A DNA stretch of 60,193 bases from a virus, in IMG/VR virus record IMGVR_UViG_3300033148_003082, positions 1 through 60,193 of that record, one strand, 5' to 3'. Under the pieces are notes generated by a model, which was not told the origin of the DNA, did not search any database, and worked only from the letters and a program-made list of their open reading frames with translations. Of the stretch, positions 8,980 to 18,392 are shown in pieces. The stretch's first letter is position 1. Each line of letters opens with the position of its first letter. Both the position numbers and the translations under genes were made by a program.

Positions 8980-9959
8980 CTAATCGAAAACAGAGATTGA
9001 TTGAATTTGACAGATTTATAGCAAGTGATGGAACGGAATATCCTTTAACTGACGGTATTAACCGTTTCGTTATGTCATTCTCTGGATACGGGATGCCTCC
9101 TATTGATTATATTACCCAGCGAGGACCTTATCAACAAGGGGAAACTGTACTAGATTACAGAATTCAACCAAGAACCCTGCAATTAATTTATCGAGAAGAT
9201 GCTTGCTCGCGTGAAGAATATTGGAACAACCGGGCTGGATTATTAAACGCTATTAGACCTAATAGGCACATTATAAATCAGGTCTCTACAGGAGTGTTAA
9301 GAAAGATTTTGCCCGATGGATCTAAACGAGACATCAATGTTTTTATTTCAAAAGGGCCTTCTTTCGAGGCGGGAAATATAAGCCAGTGGGATGAATGGGC
9401 TTTTACAGAAACACTTAGATTTATCGCACACGATCCATTTTTTTATGATCCTGTAACAAATAATGAAGAAGTTGTCTTGTCTGGAATTAATGATCATCTA
9501 ACTTTTGAGGCAGACGGGGTAGGCTCAGAGGACTTAATATTTTACGATGGAATTGATGGTGTAGGGCTTTTATTTGAATCTGATTTGGTCAGTGATGATT
9601 TGATAATCACCTACGAAGGAACGTGGCCTTGTTTTCCAACTATTCAAATTACTGGACCTCTTAATGTTCCTGTTATTACAAATGAGGCAACGGGCGAAGT
9701 TATAAAATTGAATTATCATGTTCCAAGCGACGCGATAGTGACCATTTCTCTTGCTTGCGGAAATAAAACAGTAATTGATGATGATGACGTGAGCAGAATC
9801 GGATTAGTTGATGAGAACGTAAGCGATTTGGCAACTTTTCATATAGAACCCGCGCCTGGCGCAGTGGGTGGAATAAACACAATTAATGTTACTGGGTCTG
9901 GTGCAACAGATAACACACAAATTATTATCTCTTATAACACTCGTTATATAGGGATTTAG
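8976..9959 (+). CDS. Distal tail protein (Dit-like)
   Basis: 327 residues. The N-terminal half has the siphovirus tail-component pattern: LIEFDRFIASDGTEYPLTDG, then RGPYQQGETVLDYRIQPR and REEYWNNRAGLLNAIRPN, ending in FIAHDPFFYDP, as in Dit proteins that form the hub at the tail tip. The C-terminal 150 residues are a beta-rich domain with Asp-rich turns. Position right after the tape measure supports the call. Confidence 0.8.
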   Translation: MTNRKQRLIEFDRFIASDGTEYPLTDGINRFVMSFSGYGMPPIDYITQRGPYQQGETVLDYRIQPRTLQLIYREDACSREEYWNNRAGLLNAIRPNRHIINQVSTGVLRKILPDGSKRDINVFISKGPSFEAGNISQWDEWAFTETLRFIAHDPFFYDPVTNNEEVVLSGINDHLTFEADGVGSEDLIFYDGIDGVGLLFESDLVSDDLIITYEGTWPCFPTIQITGPLNVPVITNEATGEVIKLNYHVPSDAIVTISLACGNKTVIDDDDVSRIGLVDENVSDLATFHIEPAPGAVGGINTINVTGSGATDNTQIIISYNTRYIGI

Positions 9960-9971
9960 GAGTAAAATATC

Positions 9972-10910
9972 ATGACTCAGATTTCACAATTTTGGGGCGG
10001 AAACAGTATTGGAGATGCTGCAACTTTAGCTCCCTACGATGCTGATGAATTTTCGGAAATTTTTGAGTTTCTTCTCATGTACGATAGAGAAGAAGAAGGT
10101 GTAATTCCGACATATAACACAAGCTATGACGATCATTTAGAAGTTACAAATCCTTCTGGATTAACTATTCGAGCAACTCCAGGAATAGCCCTAGTAGATG
10201 GCGTTTTGTATAAAAACACGGCTAACGAGGAAGAAGATATACCCTCTGATACAACCTGGACTCTTGTAAAACTAAAAAAGGATTGGGCAGCACAGACTGT
10301 CAGAATCGTATTTGTAGAAAACTTTGGGAGCGAGGCTAACGCGCTTGCTTCTCTTACCCAAACAGAAGATACCGTTTGGGAAATACCGCTTGCTACGGTG
10401 CAGGGGGACGGCGCAGGAGGCGTTAACGTTATTAATGACCAGCGACAATATGTAATGCGTCCTTTGAAAGAGAAAATCCTTGTGCGCCCAATGGGTGGCT
10501 CCGCTGGTGATGGTGGGGTTGAATTGCCCGATTCTGTAGACACAACTGCTCGCGGTGTTTGGTTTGTTCCTCAAAATTTTCATAGTGGATTAACCATTAC
10601 TGGAATTTTCCGAGGCGATGGATCTACAGATAATATTCGTTATGAAAACATGGCAAGCTTTGCTGCCTGTGACGAATATATGGATAATAATCCTCCCGGT
10701 CAAACAAGTGGGGAAACTGTATATGCACTAGATGCTGGACAAGCCGACGATTTAGGATATGTAAATTGTGTTGGAGAAATTAATCTTTCTCCAGAACAAA
10801 ATGATTTTATTTATCTTGAATTTACTAGGCATGGAACAGATGGAGCAGATATAGCCGCAGAACATATTTATTTCTGGGGTTGGCTAATTGAATACAAAGC
10901 AAGATTTTAG
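9972..10910 (+). CDS. Tail tip or baseplate protein
   Basis: 312 residues. The N-terminus (FWGGNSIGDAATLAPYDADE) and the central phrase TPGIALVDGVLYKNTANEE are typical of baseplate or fibre-associated proteins that describe a pre-formed beta-sandwich. The C-terminal half is a jelly-roll-like beta domain. Ribosome site TAGGAGT lies 8 bases before the ATG. No enzyme motif is seen. Confidence 0.6.
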   Translation: MTQISQFWGGNSIGDAATLAPYDADEFSEIFEFLLMYDREEEGVIPTYNTSYDDHLEVTNPSGLTIRATPGIALVDGVLYKNTANEEEDIPSDTTWTLVKLKKDWAAQTVRIVFVENFGSEANALASLTQTEDTVWEIPLATVQGDGAGGVNVINDQRQYVMRPLKEKILVRPMGGSAGDGGVELPDSVDTTARGVWFVPQNFHSGLTITGIFRGDGSTDNIRYENMASFAACDEYMDNNPPGQTSGETVYALDAGQADDLGYVNCVGEINLSPEQNDFIYLEFTRHGTDGADIAAEHIYFWGWLIEYKARF

Positions 10911-10920
10911 GCGGTGAGAT

Positions 10921-11925
10921 ATGAGTTTTAATCCTATGTTTGGAGCTGGATACGAGGCGGGTGGGCAGGAGTTAATATTAGATTCTGCCAAAGTTGGTGG
11001 TTTTCCGGAAAGAACAACTATCTCTGCTAGTAATCCTCACACTGGATCGTATAGTGTGAAGTTTGGAGACGATTCTGGATGGATAACATCAATATCTGGT
11101 ACACAGGGTGAGATATACGTTGGCTTTTGGGTCGATCCAGCAACAAGTTACGATTGGGATTTAAACAAAAGCATGAAAATAGGCTTTGTTCTAAACAGCG
11201 GAAGCCGTTTTGAAGTAACCTATAATATTGATACATCCACACTGGACTTAATAGATGGTAGCGCAGAAGCAGGCACAATTATTTGGGATGAAGGAAATTA
11301 CAATAACGTCCAGATACATTTTGTGGTTGGCGCAGCCGGATCTATTACTACCAAAATAAACGGAATGACAGACATTGAATATATTGGTGATACCAGATTA
11401 GGTGGGGGATCATATATAACTGGATTACGCTTTTATCACGAAGGGCCAAATAACAACCATTATGATTACGTGGACGATTTAGTCATAGGTGATGATGGGT
11501 GGCCTGGCGATATTCAATTTGAACGCCTGTTAGCTGTTGGCGACACCCCTACAGAGGATTGGGATTTGTCTGCCGGAGCTGATAGTTACGCATTGGTAGA
11601 CGAAGTGCCCCCGGATGATGCGGATTATATTTATTCCGTATCTAACGGCGAACAGACGATTGTTGAGTTGGATAGTTGGGACGCAACTGAAAAAACGCCT
11701 GAATTTGTTGTAATTTGGGTAAGAGCTAAAAAAGATGTTGCTGACGCACACAAAGTAAAGCTCATTAATGACGATGGTGTAAATACAGAGGTAGGTGATG
11801 CTCAAGCTTTGCTTCCCACTTACAGCTATGTGCACGAATTGTTAATATCTGCTCCCGATGGTTTTCAATGGAACGACGCGAAAGTTGACACGTTGAATCT
11901 AGGCGTTGAGAGCGTGGTGGTGTAA
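10921..11925 (+). CDS. Tail protein with LamG-like (concanavalin-type) domain
   Basis: 334 residues. Residues 35-185 read as a beta-sandwich of the LamG/concanavalin type: HTGSYSVKFGDDSGW at the start and FYHEGPNNNHYDYVDDLVIG at the end, the latter being the usual closing strand. The rest is a second beta domain. Probably a carbohydrate-binding tail decoration or receptor-binding component. Ribosome site GGCGG precedes the ATG. Confidence 0.6.
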   Translation: MSFNPMFGAGYEAGGQELILDSAKVGGFPERTTISASNPHTGSYSVKFGDDSGWITSISGTQGEIYVGFWVDPATSYDWDLNKSMKIGFVLNSGSRFEVTYNIDTSTLDLIDGSAEAGTIIWDEGNYNNVQIHFVVGAAGSITTKINGMTDIEYIGDTRLGGGSYITGLRFYHEGPNNNHYDYVDDLVIGDDGWPGDIQFERLLAVGDTPTEDWDLSAGADSYALVDEVPPDDADYIYSVSNGEQTIVELDSWDATEKTPEFVVIWVRAKKDVADAHKVKLINDDGVNTEVGDAQALLPTYSYVHELLISAPDGFQWNDAKVDTLNLGVESVVV

Positions 11926-11928
11926 TCT

Positions 11929-13218
11929 ATGGCAGAGGTTCGCAGTAGTCAAGTTGTTGGAGAAGTTGCCTTCGTACCTGATGGTGGCCCAGTAGTATCT
12001 CAAGTTATTGGAGAGGTTGCCTGGATAGCTGGTGAACCAGAAGACGAGGACATTTCTGTTGCAGCGATAGAAACAGGAATGTTAATAGGACAATATTCTG
12101 TTTGGGTAACAGATCAGGAAGGTAATAATGTTGCCATGTTTGACGCTTGGCGAAGCCTCAATATTAATAGAAACTTGAATTCTCCCGATTCTATAAAGTT
12201 AGTTCTTGACGGCGACGATCCCAGAACAAACCTTTTTGAGATTGACGGACAGGTAAGAATCTTTAGAAAAAATCCCTTTGTTGAACTTGACGATTATATT
12301 GAAACAGAAGGATTTGTTCGCGGTTGGATGCGACAGAGTTTTGAAAATAATAATAAACAATTTACTGTTTATATTAGAGGGTGGGAGGATTTTCTATCAC
12401 GAAGAATTATTGCTTATAATGCAGGAACGGTTGGATCGCAAAAAGACGATGCTACTGAAACCGTGATGAAGGAATATGTTGACGAAAACCTTGGTTCTAG
12501 CGCCACTATCGCAAATGGACGATTGAGAGATGGTGTTATTTCAGACTTATCTATAGAAGTTGATGGAGGCGGTGGTCCCAATTGGAGCGGATCAAGAGCA
12601 TACAGAAATATTTTAGAGGTGCTAATTGAAATATCTAATGCTACAGGAATTGATTTTAGAATAGAACGATTGACTAATACTTCTTGGGAGTTCCAAGTAG
12701 GAGAAATAGGATTGGATAGATCGGCTGTTGGCATTGATCCTACTACTGGGTTGAATGGATCTGGGAATTCCCCAGTAGTATTTAGCGAAAACATGGGAAC
12801 CATAAGTGAAATAAGTTATTCTTTGCGGAGATTAGACGAGGCGAATGTTGTTTTTGCGCTTGGGCAAGGAGAAGAATCTCTTAGAACTGTTGTTGTTCAA
12901 TCAAATGACGCGGCCGCAGATGATTCTCCATATAACGATAGAGAAATTTCAAGAAATGGGTCTGCGCAAGAATACGAATATGAACTGCGAAGATTTGCGG
13001 ATGAATGGCTTGAGAAGCTAGGACCTAACGAAGAGTTCAAATTTGATCCGCGCCAGACAAAATCCCTGTTTTATGGAAAACATTACCAAGTCGGCGATAC
13101 AGTTACTGCCAAATTTGGGGATATAGTTAGAGACAAAAGAATTATTGGGGCTGATATTACAGTTACGCACAGCGATGTAGAAGGAATCACTCTTACTTTC
13201 CAGGATATAACCCGATGA
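11929..13218 (+). CDS. Minor tail protein, ReqiPepy6 Gp37-like
   Basis: 429 residues. Two near-identical N-terminal repeats (SSQVVGEVAFVPDGGP and VSQVIGEVAWIAGEP) are followed by the Gp37-like core: FDAWRSLNINRNLNSPDS, QVRIFRKNPFVELDDY, FTVYIRGWEDFLSRRIIAYN. This family forms the tail tip in phages of Gram-positive hosts and often includes the module leading to a Tal-like protein. It ends on an ATGA overlap with the fibre gene. Confidence 0.75.
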   Translation: MAEVRSSQVVGEVAFVPDGGPVVSQVIGEVAWIAGEPEDEDISVAAIETGMLIGQYSVWVTDQEGNNVAMFDAWRSLNINRNLNSPDSIKLVLDGDDPRTNLFEIDGQVRIFRKNPFVELDDYIETEGFVRGWMRQSFENNNKQFTVYIRGWEDFLSRRIIAYNAGTVGSQKDDATETVMKEYVDENLGSSATIANGRLRDGVISDLSIEVDGGGGPNWSGSRAYRNILEVLIEISNATGIDFRIERLTNTSWEFQVGEIGLDRSAVGIDPTTGLNGSGNSPVVFSENMGTISEISYSLRRLDEANVVFALGQGEESLRTVVVQSNDAAADDSPYNDREISRNGSAQEYEYELRRFADEWLEKLGPNEEFKFDPRQTKSLFYGKHYQVGDTVTAKFGDIVRDKRIIGADITVTHSDVEGITLTFQDITR

Positions 13219-15233
13219 GCATTAGACAAGATAACATTGGCCAAGCTATAACAGACATAGCCAAATCAATAAGAAGACTGTCGGAACGCGTTCGCACTTT
13301 AGAGACGAATGAATATTCCTCTACTGGAGGCGGAGGGGGAATTGACCACGGTGTATTGCTAGGACTGGGCGATGACGATCATTTACAGTACGCTATGCTG
13401 AATGGCGTTAGGGCTTTTGAGAATAATGGCTTGCTTATTGAAGACATTGACGCAAGTCACAATTTGCGTATTTCTACAGGTTCTGATCTTACCGCTGACA
13501 GAGAATTATCTATAAATACCGGGGATGCCGACAGGACAATTACGTTAAGTGGGAACCCAACGCTGAATGACTGGTTTGACCAAAGCGTGAAACAAGCCAG
13601 CAGCCCTTCGTTTACCGGAATAACCGATCTTTCTACCAGCGTAACCAACGTAGCCGCTGGAACTGTTGGGCAGCGACCTGCTGGAACTGTTGGCGACATT
13701 AGATACAACAGCACAATTGGCACTTTTGAAATTTATATAGGATCTTGGGTAAACGTATTAGATAGTGGCGATTTGGGCGTTAGCGTTCAGGCTCATGATG
13801 CGGGGCTTGACGACATCGCTGCACTTGCTGTTACTAATAGCAACTTTATTGTTGGAGACGGTGCTAATTGGATAGCGGAAAGCGGGAACACTGCACGAAC
13901 TTCTCTTGGGCTTGGAACTGGGGACAGCCCTACTTTCACAGGATTAACTCTCAGTTACTCCCCAACAAATATATCGGACACGAATGTTTCTTCAATTACT
14001 CTAAGTTCCACTGTAACTATATCGGACGCTTATACCAATCGTGGCTCTCGTGTGTTAGCTCATCCAGTAATAGCGGTTGGTGTCGATAACACCGGTTATA
14101 TAATAGGTGGAGAATTGTCAGCTTATGGACGGGTTGATGATTTCGAAGGCGACTTAAGCAATATTATAGGAATGAGAAACCAGGCTGGATTAGCTGGTGG
14201 AACAGGCACGATAGATAATGCTTACGGCGCATGGATTCGCATGTTGCAAACAAGCGGAACTATTACAAATTCTTACGGACTTTATATTTCTGAACCCTCA
14301 ACGGGGGGAACGGTAACAAATGAATGGGGTGTATATGTAGCAGACGACGCTCCCAATCACTTTGCTGGTACAGTATTTATTGCGGAATCGTCAAATGCTA
14401 AAATGACCAAAGGTTTGACTATTAAGAATGATGACACCAGCGAGGCGATTGCTCTAAAATATGCTGGGCTAACTCACGGCGTAACAGACCATGCGGAAAC
14501 AGATACTTACTTTAATGTCTATCGTCTGAGTGCGGGTGACGGCGGGGCGTTTATTAGGGGATACTCTGAAGCAACTATGGGATTATTCTTAGCTGGAGTT
14601 GCCACCAATGACAACACAGTTAAAACTTCTGCTGCGGTTGCTCCGTTTGTATTCTCCGGACGCAAGAAATCGGGGACAGGGTATGGAGCTCTTGGAGCAA
14701 ATGGAAACCTTTGCGTATTTAGAAATTACACGACCACGGTTGCCATTATTGATGGTGAAGGCGATACATGGTTTTTGGGTAATACGCATACTCTTGGTAA
14801 CGGGACGGCCCAAGACATAAGCCTGGTTTTTGATGACGGAACAGACAGAAAAATATACTGGGATGATAGCGAGGGCAAAATAAGAACAGACCAAGGACTT
14901 GTTGTTGACAAAGCAATATCTTCCGCAACAAAAACAATAACAGCATCAGCAGATGATACAGATGTGTCAGGAGTGAATACATTATTTATCAATGCGAATG
15001 GCGGGAATATTGTTGTGGGTGGACTGACGGGCGGAGTAGAGGGACAGGTATTATACGTTTCTATAATAGACCATACTGGCGATGTAACACTAGAGCATCT
15101 TGAAGGAATTGGTGGAACACAGCAATTATATATGCACGATAGCTCAGATGAAACATTAGACAACTATGGTGGATGGACGCTAATTTGCGATGGGTCGGAT
15201 TGGCACGATTGTAGTCACGCAAAGCACGTTTAG
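13215..15233 (+). CDS. Tail fibre protein
   Basis: 672 residues. A short N-terminal coiled coil (DIAKSIRRLSERVRTLETN) and a Gly-rich hinge lead to GIDHGVLLGLGDDDHLQYAM, the common trimeric fibre motif. Long beta-rich repeats follow, with phrases such as TARTSLGLGTGDSPTFTG shared by many fibres. The C-terminus ends in GGWTLICDGSDWHDCSH, a usual fibre tip. No peptidase or lyase motif is seen. Likely host receptor binding. Confidence 0.8.
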   Translation: MSIRQDNIGQAITDIAKSIRRLSERVRTLETNEYSSTGGGGGIDHGVLLGLGDDDHLQYAMLNGVRAFENNGLLIEDIDASHNLRISTGSDLTADRELSINTGDADRTITLSGNPTLNDWFDQSVKQASSPSFTGITDLSTSVTNVAAGTVGQRPAGTVGDIRYNSTIGTFEIYIGSWVNVLDSGDLGVSVQAHDAGLDDIAALAVTNSNFIVGDGANWIAESGNTARTSLGLGTGDSPTFTGLTLSYSPTNISDTNVSSITLSSTVTISDAYTNRGSRVLAHPVIAVGVDNTGYIIGGELSAYGRVDDFEGDLSNIIGMRNQAGLAGGTGTIDNAYGAWIRMLQTSGTITNSYGLYISEPSTGGTVTNEWGVYVADDAPNHFAGTVFIAESSNAKMTKGLTIKNDDTSEAIALKYAGLTHGVTDHAETDTYFNVYRLSAGDGGAFIRGYSEATMGLFLAGVATNDNTVKTSAAVAPFVFSGRKKSGTGYGALGANGNLCVFRNYTTTVAIIDGEGDTWFLGNTHTLGNGTAQDISLVFDDGTDRKIYWDDSEGKIRTDQGLVVDKAISSATKTITASADDTDVSGVNTLFINANGGNIVVGGLTGGVEGQVLYVSIIDHTGDVTLEHLEGIGGTQQLYMHDSSDETLDNYGGWTLICDGSDWHDCSHAKHV

Positions 15234-15277
15234 CTATAGTGTGGTACAATATGTGTAATACAAGAAAAGGAGATATT

Positions 15278-15718
15278 ATGGCTACAAAATTGAATTTGAA
15301 GGCAAGAGAAGCTGATTCTACTGTTTCATTACCGGGAAAAGCTATTAAAGAAATCGTTGTATCTGGCGACAAAGAAGCTCTTTGGAACTCTGTAAAGAAT
15401 ATTGCTGAATTAGATTTTAGTGAACACGTTCACGACAAACAATGGATGGTGATGATTGCCAGATGGCAACCGCAAAAAGGCGTTTCGTTAAAAAATCAAT
15501 ACAGAGCAATGAAGCTTATAGATCGACTTGACGATATTGACGATTCAGAAAATGTAGAATTTGAAATAAGCGACAAGGATAAAGAATTCATTATAGATCA
15601 ATTGCGAAACGACGAGTTTAAACCAAGCAATATGCCTATTCAGTTCATTAGGTTTATTTTTGACTTAGAGGATCAATTAGATCATCATATCATTTCTCCT
15701 GAAAAAGATATTGAATAA
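15278..15718 (+). CDS. Hypothetical protein downstream of the tail fibre
   Basis: 146 residues. The start is set by AAAAGGAG 7 bases before the ATG; an in-frame GTG at 15239 is weaker. Charged, helical, no recognised motif. It might be a fibre chaperone, since those often follow fibre genes, but nothing in the sequence shows this. A copy of the 24-bp element begins 2 bases after its stop codon. Confidence 0.65.
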   Translation: MATKLNLKAREADSTVSLPGKAIKEIVVSGDKEALWNSVKNIAELDFSEHVHDKQWMVMIARWQPQKGVSLKNQYRAMKLIDRLDDIDDSENVEFEISDKDKEFIIDQLRNDEFKPSNMPIQFIRFIFDLEDQLDHHIISPEKDIE

Positions 15719-15719
15719 T

Positions 15720-15743
15720 ACAGTTGTGTTGTCAATGATTGCC
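15720..15743 (+). repeat. Interspersed 24-bp element, copy 2 of 5
   Basis: Matches the shared pattern with TTGTGTTGTCAATGATTGCC at its core. It lies 18 bases upstream of the -35 hexamer of the next promoter, the same order (element, then promoter) as at copy 1, although the element is in the opposite orientation. Confidence 0.75.
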
Positions 15744-15761
15744 ACTACTTCTGAAACATGT

Positions 15762-15790
15762 TTGCAAATATGTTTTATTGGTGGTAAAAT
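15762..15790 (+). promoter_or_regulatory. Predicted promoter for the lysis-region genes
   Basis: TTGCAA, 17-base spacer, TAAAAT. It opens the group of two membrane proteins, phosphoesterase and RusA. Same -10 hexamer as the promoters at 1344, 34744 and 58695. Confidence 0.5.
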
Positions 15791-15822
15791 GCTTACAATA
15801 GCAAATTAATGCAAAGTAGCTT

Positions 15823-16278
15823 ATGGGTGACATGTGTGATTCTAGAGAAAAGATAATTGAGGATCATCAAATATTGCAAGAAGTACAAGATCGTATCGAT
15901 GTCAAAAAAGCAAAATCGAACGGTGATGACTTGCGAGATGATATCTTACTTTTGCGACTTGGCACAGACTCTTTTATTCATAGTGTTCAGTCAAAACAAA
16001 ATTCTCAAGAAACGGTTGATCTGTTTAAAAAATTCCCCTCTCTTGTATACATGGTCGCTAACATGCCGTTGGTTATTTTGCCATTGTTTCTTGTTATAAT
16101 TATTATTGTTATGCGGCTTTCAGATCCGGTTGAAATAGTTAACTTGTTGAGTTTACTAAAAATGGAGGCTACAGTTGAAACAGTAAAACAAAGTTCACTA
16201 ACTGTTATATTATTTTTATCAGGTTTATCAGGCTTAGCCCTGATTGACCACAACAAAAAAAAGGAGCAAGAAAAATGA
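15823..16278 (+). CDS. Membrane protein with two transmembrane segments (possible holin or spanin-like)
   Basis: 151 residues. The first 70 are charged and probably coiled. Hydrophobic segments lie near residues 75-100 (PLVILPLFLVIIIIVMRL) and 124-143 (LTVILFLSGLSGLALI). The C-terminus is Lys-rich. It overlaps the next membrane protein by 4 bases. The ribosome site is weak. A role in lysis is inferred from two adjacent membrane proteins after the tail module. Confidence 0.6.
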   Translation: MGDMCDSREKIIEDHQILQEVQDRIDVKKAKSNGDDLRDDILLLRLGTDSFIHSVQSKQNSQETVDLFKKFPSLVYMVANMPLVILPLFLVIIIIVMRLSDPVEIVNLLSLLKMEATVETVKQSSLTVILFLSGLSGLALIDHNKKKEQEK

Positions 16279-16589
16279 GCGAGACACTATTTTTAGTTTT
16301 CCTCTTGGCTTTCGCTATTGAGGGATTTGTGGAATATGCTTTAGGATCGTGGGTAGATGATACCCGTTTTGCCAAATACAACATCATTCTTGGCTATCTA
16401 GCCATGGTGATTGGTGTTGGGCTTTCGTTCTATTACAGTTTAGACCTTTTAGTTGCTTTATCCGAACTTATCTTTGACGCCCCTGTGGTAGAGGCTTCGC
16501 CTGTCGGATTTGCAATCACGGGCATTGTAATGGGTCGAGGATCCGAATACTTACATAAGTTTGTTTCCAGGTTTTTAGATAAAACCTAA
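16275..16589 (+). CDS. Putative holin
   Basis: 104 residues with hydrophobic segments at about 4-23 and 35-56 and a third weak one at 75-92. It has a strong site (AAAAGGAGC) before the ATG. Small size, two to three membrane spans and position between the tail genes and the endolysin side fit a holin, which would let the endolysin cross the inner membrane. No family signature was recognised. Confidence 0.55.
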   Translation: MSETLFLVFLLAFAIEGFVEYALGSWVDDTRFAKYNIILGYLAMVIGVGLSFYYSLDLLVALSELIFDAPVVEASPVGFAITGIVMGRGSEYLHKFVSRFLDKT

Positions 16590-16633
16590 TTCTGGGAAAA
16601 ATCTTTGAATTCCAAACAATGAATCTAATTCAT

Positions 16634-16661
16634 AACACCGTAGACTTTTGTTTACGGTGTT
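16634..16661 (+). terminator. Hairpin between holin and phosphoesterase genes
   Basis: AACACCGTA pairs with TTACGGTGTT around an 8-base loop. There is no T-run after it, so it may be an attenuator or mRNA processing site rather than a full terminator. Confidence 0.4.
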
Positions 16662-16680
16662 TCCACGGGGAGGCATTGAG

Positions 16681-18030
16681 ATGAGCAAAGAATTTCACAA
16701 AGTTGTCCTTGATGATTTTGACATTCACGTTGATGAACTATCTGGACTTGCGCAGAAATTATGCCTTGATCTTTATGGAGCAGCGGTTTCTAAAAGAACT
16801 GCCGAAGGCATTATGTCTGGTGCTAGAAAACATATTCAGAAGAAAAAAGAACTACTTCAAGCTGAGGGGGATTTAGAATTTGTAGAAGAAAAATACACTT
16901 TTGCTGAAAGTGGATCAAAAACAATTGAAAAGATTATTCAACTGTCAGGTTCAGAAATGCAGAATCCCGCTATTATCATGCGGAAAATGGGATTAGATCC
17001 TATTCAGTGGGCTTTGAAATCTTCAAAAATGTATCGCAAAGCTTATCAAACTCCTATGAAATTACACGTAGGATATGATGAGGACGGAAACAGGCTTCCT
17101 GAAAAACCACACAAAGAAACCAGCTATTCCTATAATTGCGAAATTACAGTTGAGCCTATTCAGTCTATGCTTAGAACTCAAGACATTCTAGAGGCTATTA
17201 AAGGACTAACTGCAAAAGCTCCTAAAAGAAACTACAAAAAGATTGAAACAGGAAAAATGCTGGAACTTCCAATTATGGACGATCATTGGGGTTTATACGC
17301 GTGGAAAGGCGAAACTGGTGATGCTGATTGGAACTTAGAAATCGCAGAAAGGGTACACAGAGAAGTTATTGAAAACATCATTCACAAAGCCGATAAAAAA
17401 TATGATTTGGTTTATTTTCCAGTGGGGCAAGACACTTTCCATATAGATACGGTTCACAACACAACAACGGCAGGAACGCCCATGGACACTGCTGGACGGT
17501 GGCCAGAAATTTACTCAACTGCGCTGCAAGCGAAAATATGGGCCATTGAACAATTAAGGCGCCTTGGACCCGTAACAGTTTTTCATGTTCCTGGAAATCA
17601 CGATGAGATGCTTTCTTATGCCGCGGTTCAATCAATTGCTCATTATTATCGCAATTGTGACGACGTTACTGTTCCCGGCACGCCTTTCCCTAATCCGCAG
17701 CCAAGAAAATATATCAGATACGGAGTAAACCATATAGGATTTAGTCACGCTAGAAAAGAAAACAAGAAAAATCTTGAAGGCATAATGCAAATAGAGGATA
17801 AAGAGAATTGGGGAAAAACAGTGTTTCACGAAATGCATCTTGGTGACCTGCACCATGAAAGAACGTGGGAAACTAACGGAATTATCTTTCGTCGCATATC
17901 GTCTATCTCTCCCTCTAGTTCGTGGGAAAGCGGCAAAGCCTATAAAGGTTCTGTTAGAAAAGCCTTAGCCTATGAATGGAATAAGGAAACGGGACTTGAT
18001 AGAATTATTGTTGGAAGTGTTGTTTTATGA
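16681..18030 (+). CDS. Calcineurin-like metallophosphoesterase
   Basis: 449 residues. The ATG at 16681 follows GGGGAGG; the earlier in-frame start lacks a site. The first 190 residues are helical and lack motifs. The catalytic domain begins near residue 200 with the metal-binding series: IMDDHWGLYAW, PVGQDTFHID, VFHVPGNHDEML and GFSHARKE, with EMHLGDLHHERT near the end. These match the GD/GNHD/GH blocks of the family, though the first block is DDH instead of DxH. Probably a nuclease or phosphodiesterase of DNA metabolism, since it overlaps rusA by 4 bases. Confidence 0.8.
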   Translation: MSKEFHKVVLDDFDIHVDELSGLAQKLCLDLYGAAVSKRTAEGIMSGARKHIQKKKELLQAEGDLEFVEEKYTFAESGSKTIEKIIQLSGSEMQNPAIIMRKMGLDPIQWALKSSKMYRKAYQTPMKLHVGYDEDGNRLPEKPHKETSYSYNCEITVEPIQSMLRTQDILEAIKGLTAKAPKRNYKKIETGKMLELPIMDDHWGLYAWKGETGDADWNLEIAERVHREVIENIIHKADKKYDLVYFPVGQDTFHIDTVHNTTTAGTPMDTAGRWPEIYSTALQAKIWAIEQLRRLGPVTVFHVPGNHDEMLSYAAVQSIAHYYRNCDDVTVPGTPFPNPQPRKYIRYGVNHIGFSHARKENKKNLEGIMQIEDKENWGKTVFHEMHLGDLHHERTWETNGIIFRRISSISPSSSWESGKAYKGSVRKALAYEWNKETGLDRIIVGSVVL

Positions 18031-18392
18031 AATTGATACAAAAGTTTGTAATTCTGGGGGAATTTATCACCTTGAATGAATACATCGACAGGGAGCGATC
18101 TAACAAATACGCCGCCGCTTCTATTAAAGAGGAAGAAACAGAAAGAGTGCAGTGGGAAATGAAACAATACAAACCGCTGCCTCTTGTTCCTTTATTTTTT
18201 GAATTTCACTGGTATAGAAAAAATAGAAGAACCGATCCCGGAAATATCGGATTTAGCATAAAGTTCATTATGGACGGAATGGTAAAAGAGGGAATATTAG
18301 AAAACGATGGATGGAAACAAATAAAGGGGTTTTCTCATCACTTTTACGTTGACAAAGAAAACCCCAGGGTTGAATTTGTAGCAAAGGAATAG
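18027..18392 (+). CDS. rusA: RusA-family Holliday junction resolvase
   Basis: 121 residues, the usual RusA length. Key features: GEFITLNEYI at the N-terminus, RRTDPGNIGFSIKFIMDGM with the acidic Asp pair, and GILENDGWKQI, matching the RusA pattern of rDxxN, K-x-(L/I)-x-D-x-(L/M) and DD/ND. The enzyme cuts four-way junctions, here likely before packaging. The gene ends directly against the convergent endolysin gene with no spacer. Confidence 0.85.
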   Translation: MKLIQKFVILGEFITLNEYIDRERSNKYAAASIKEEETERVQWEMKQYKPLPLVPLFFEFHWYRKNRRTDPGNIGFSIKFIMDGMVKEGILENDGWKQIKGFSHHFYVDKENPRVEFVAKE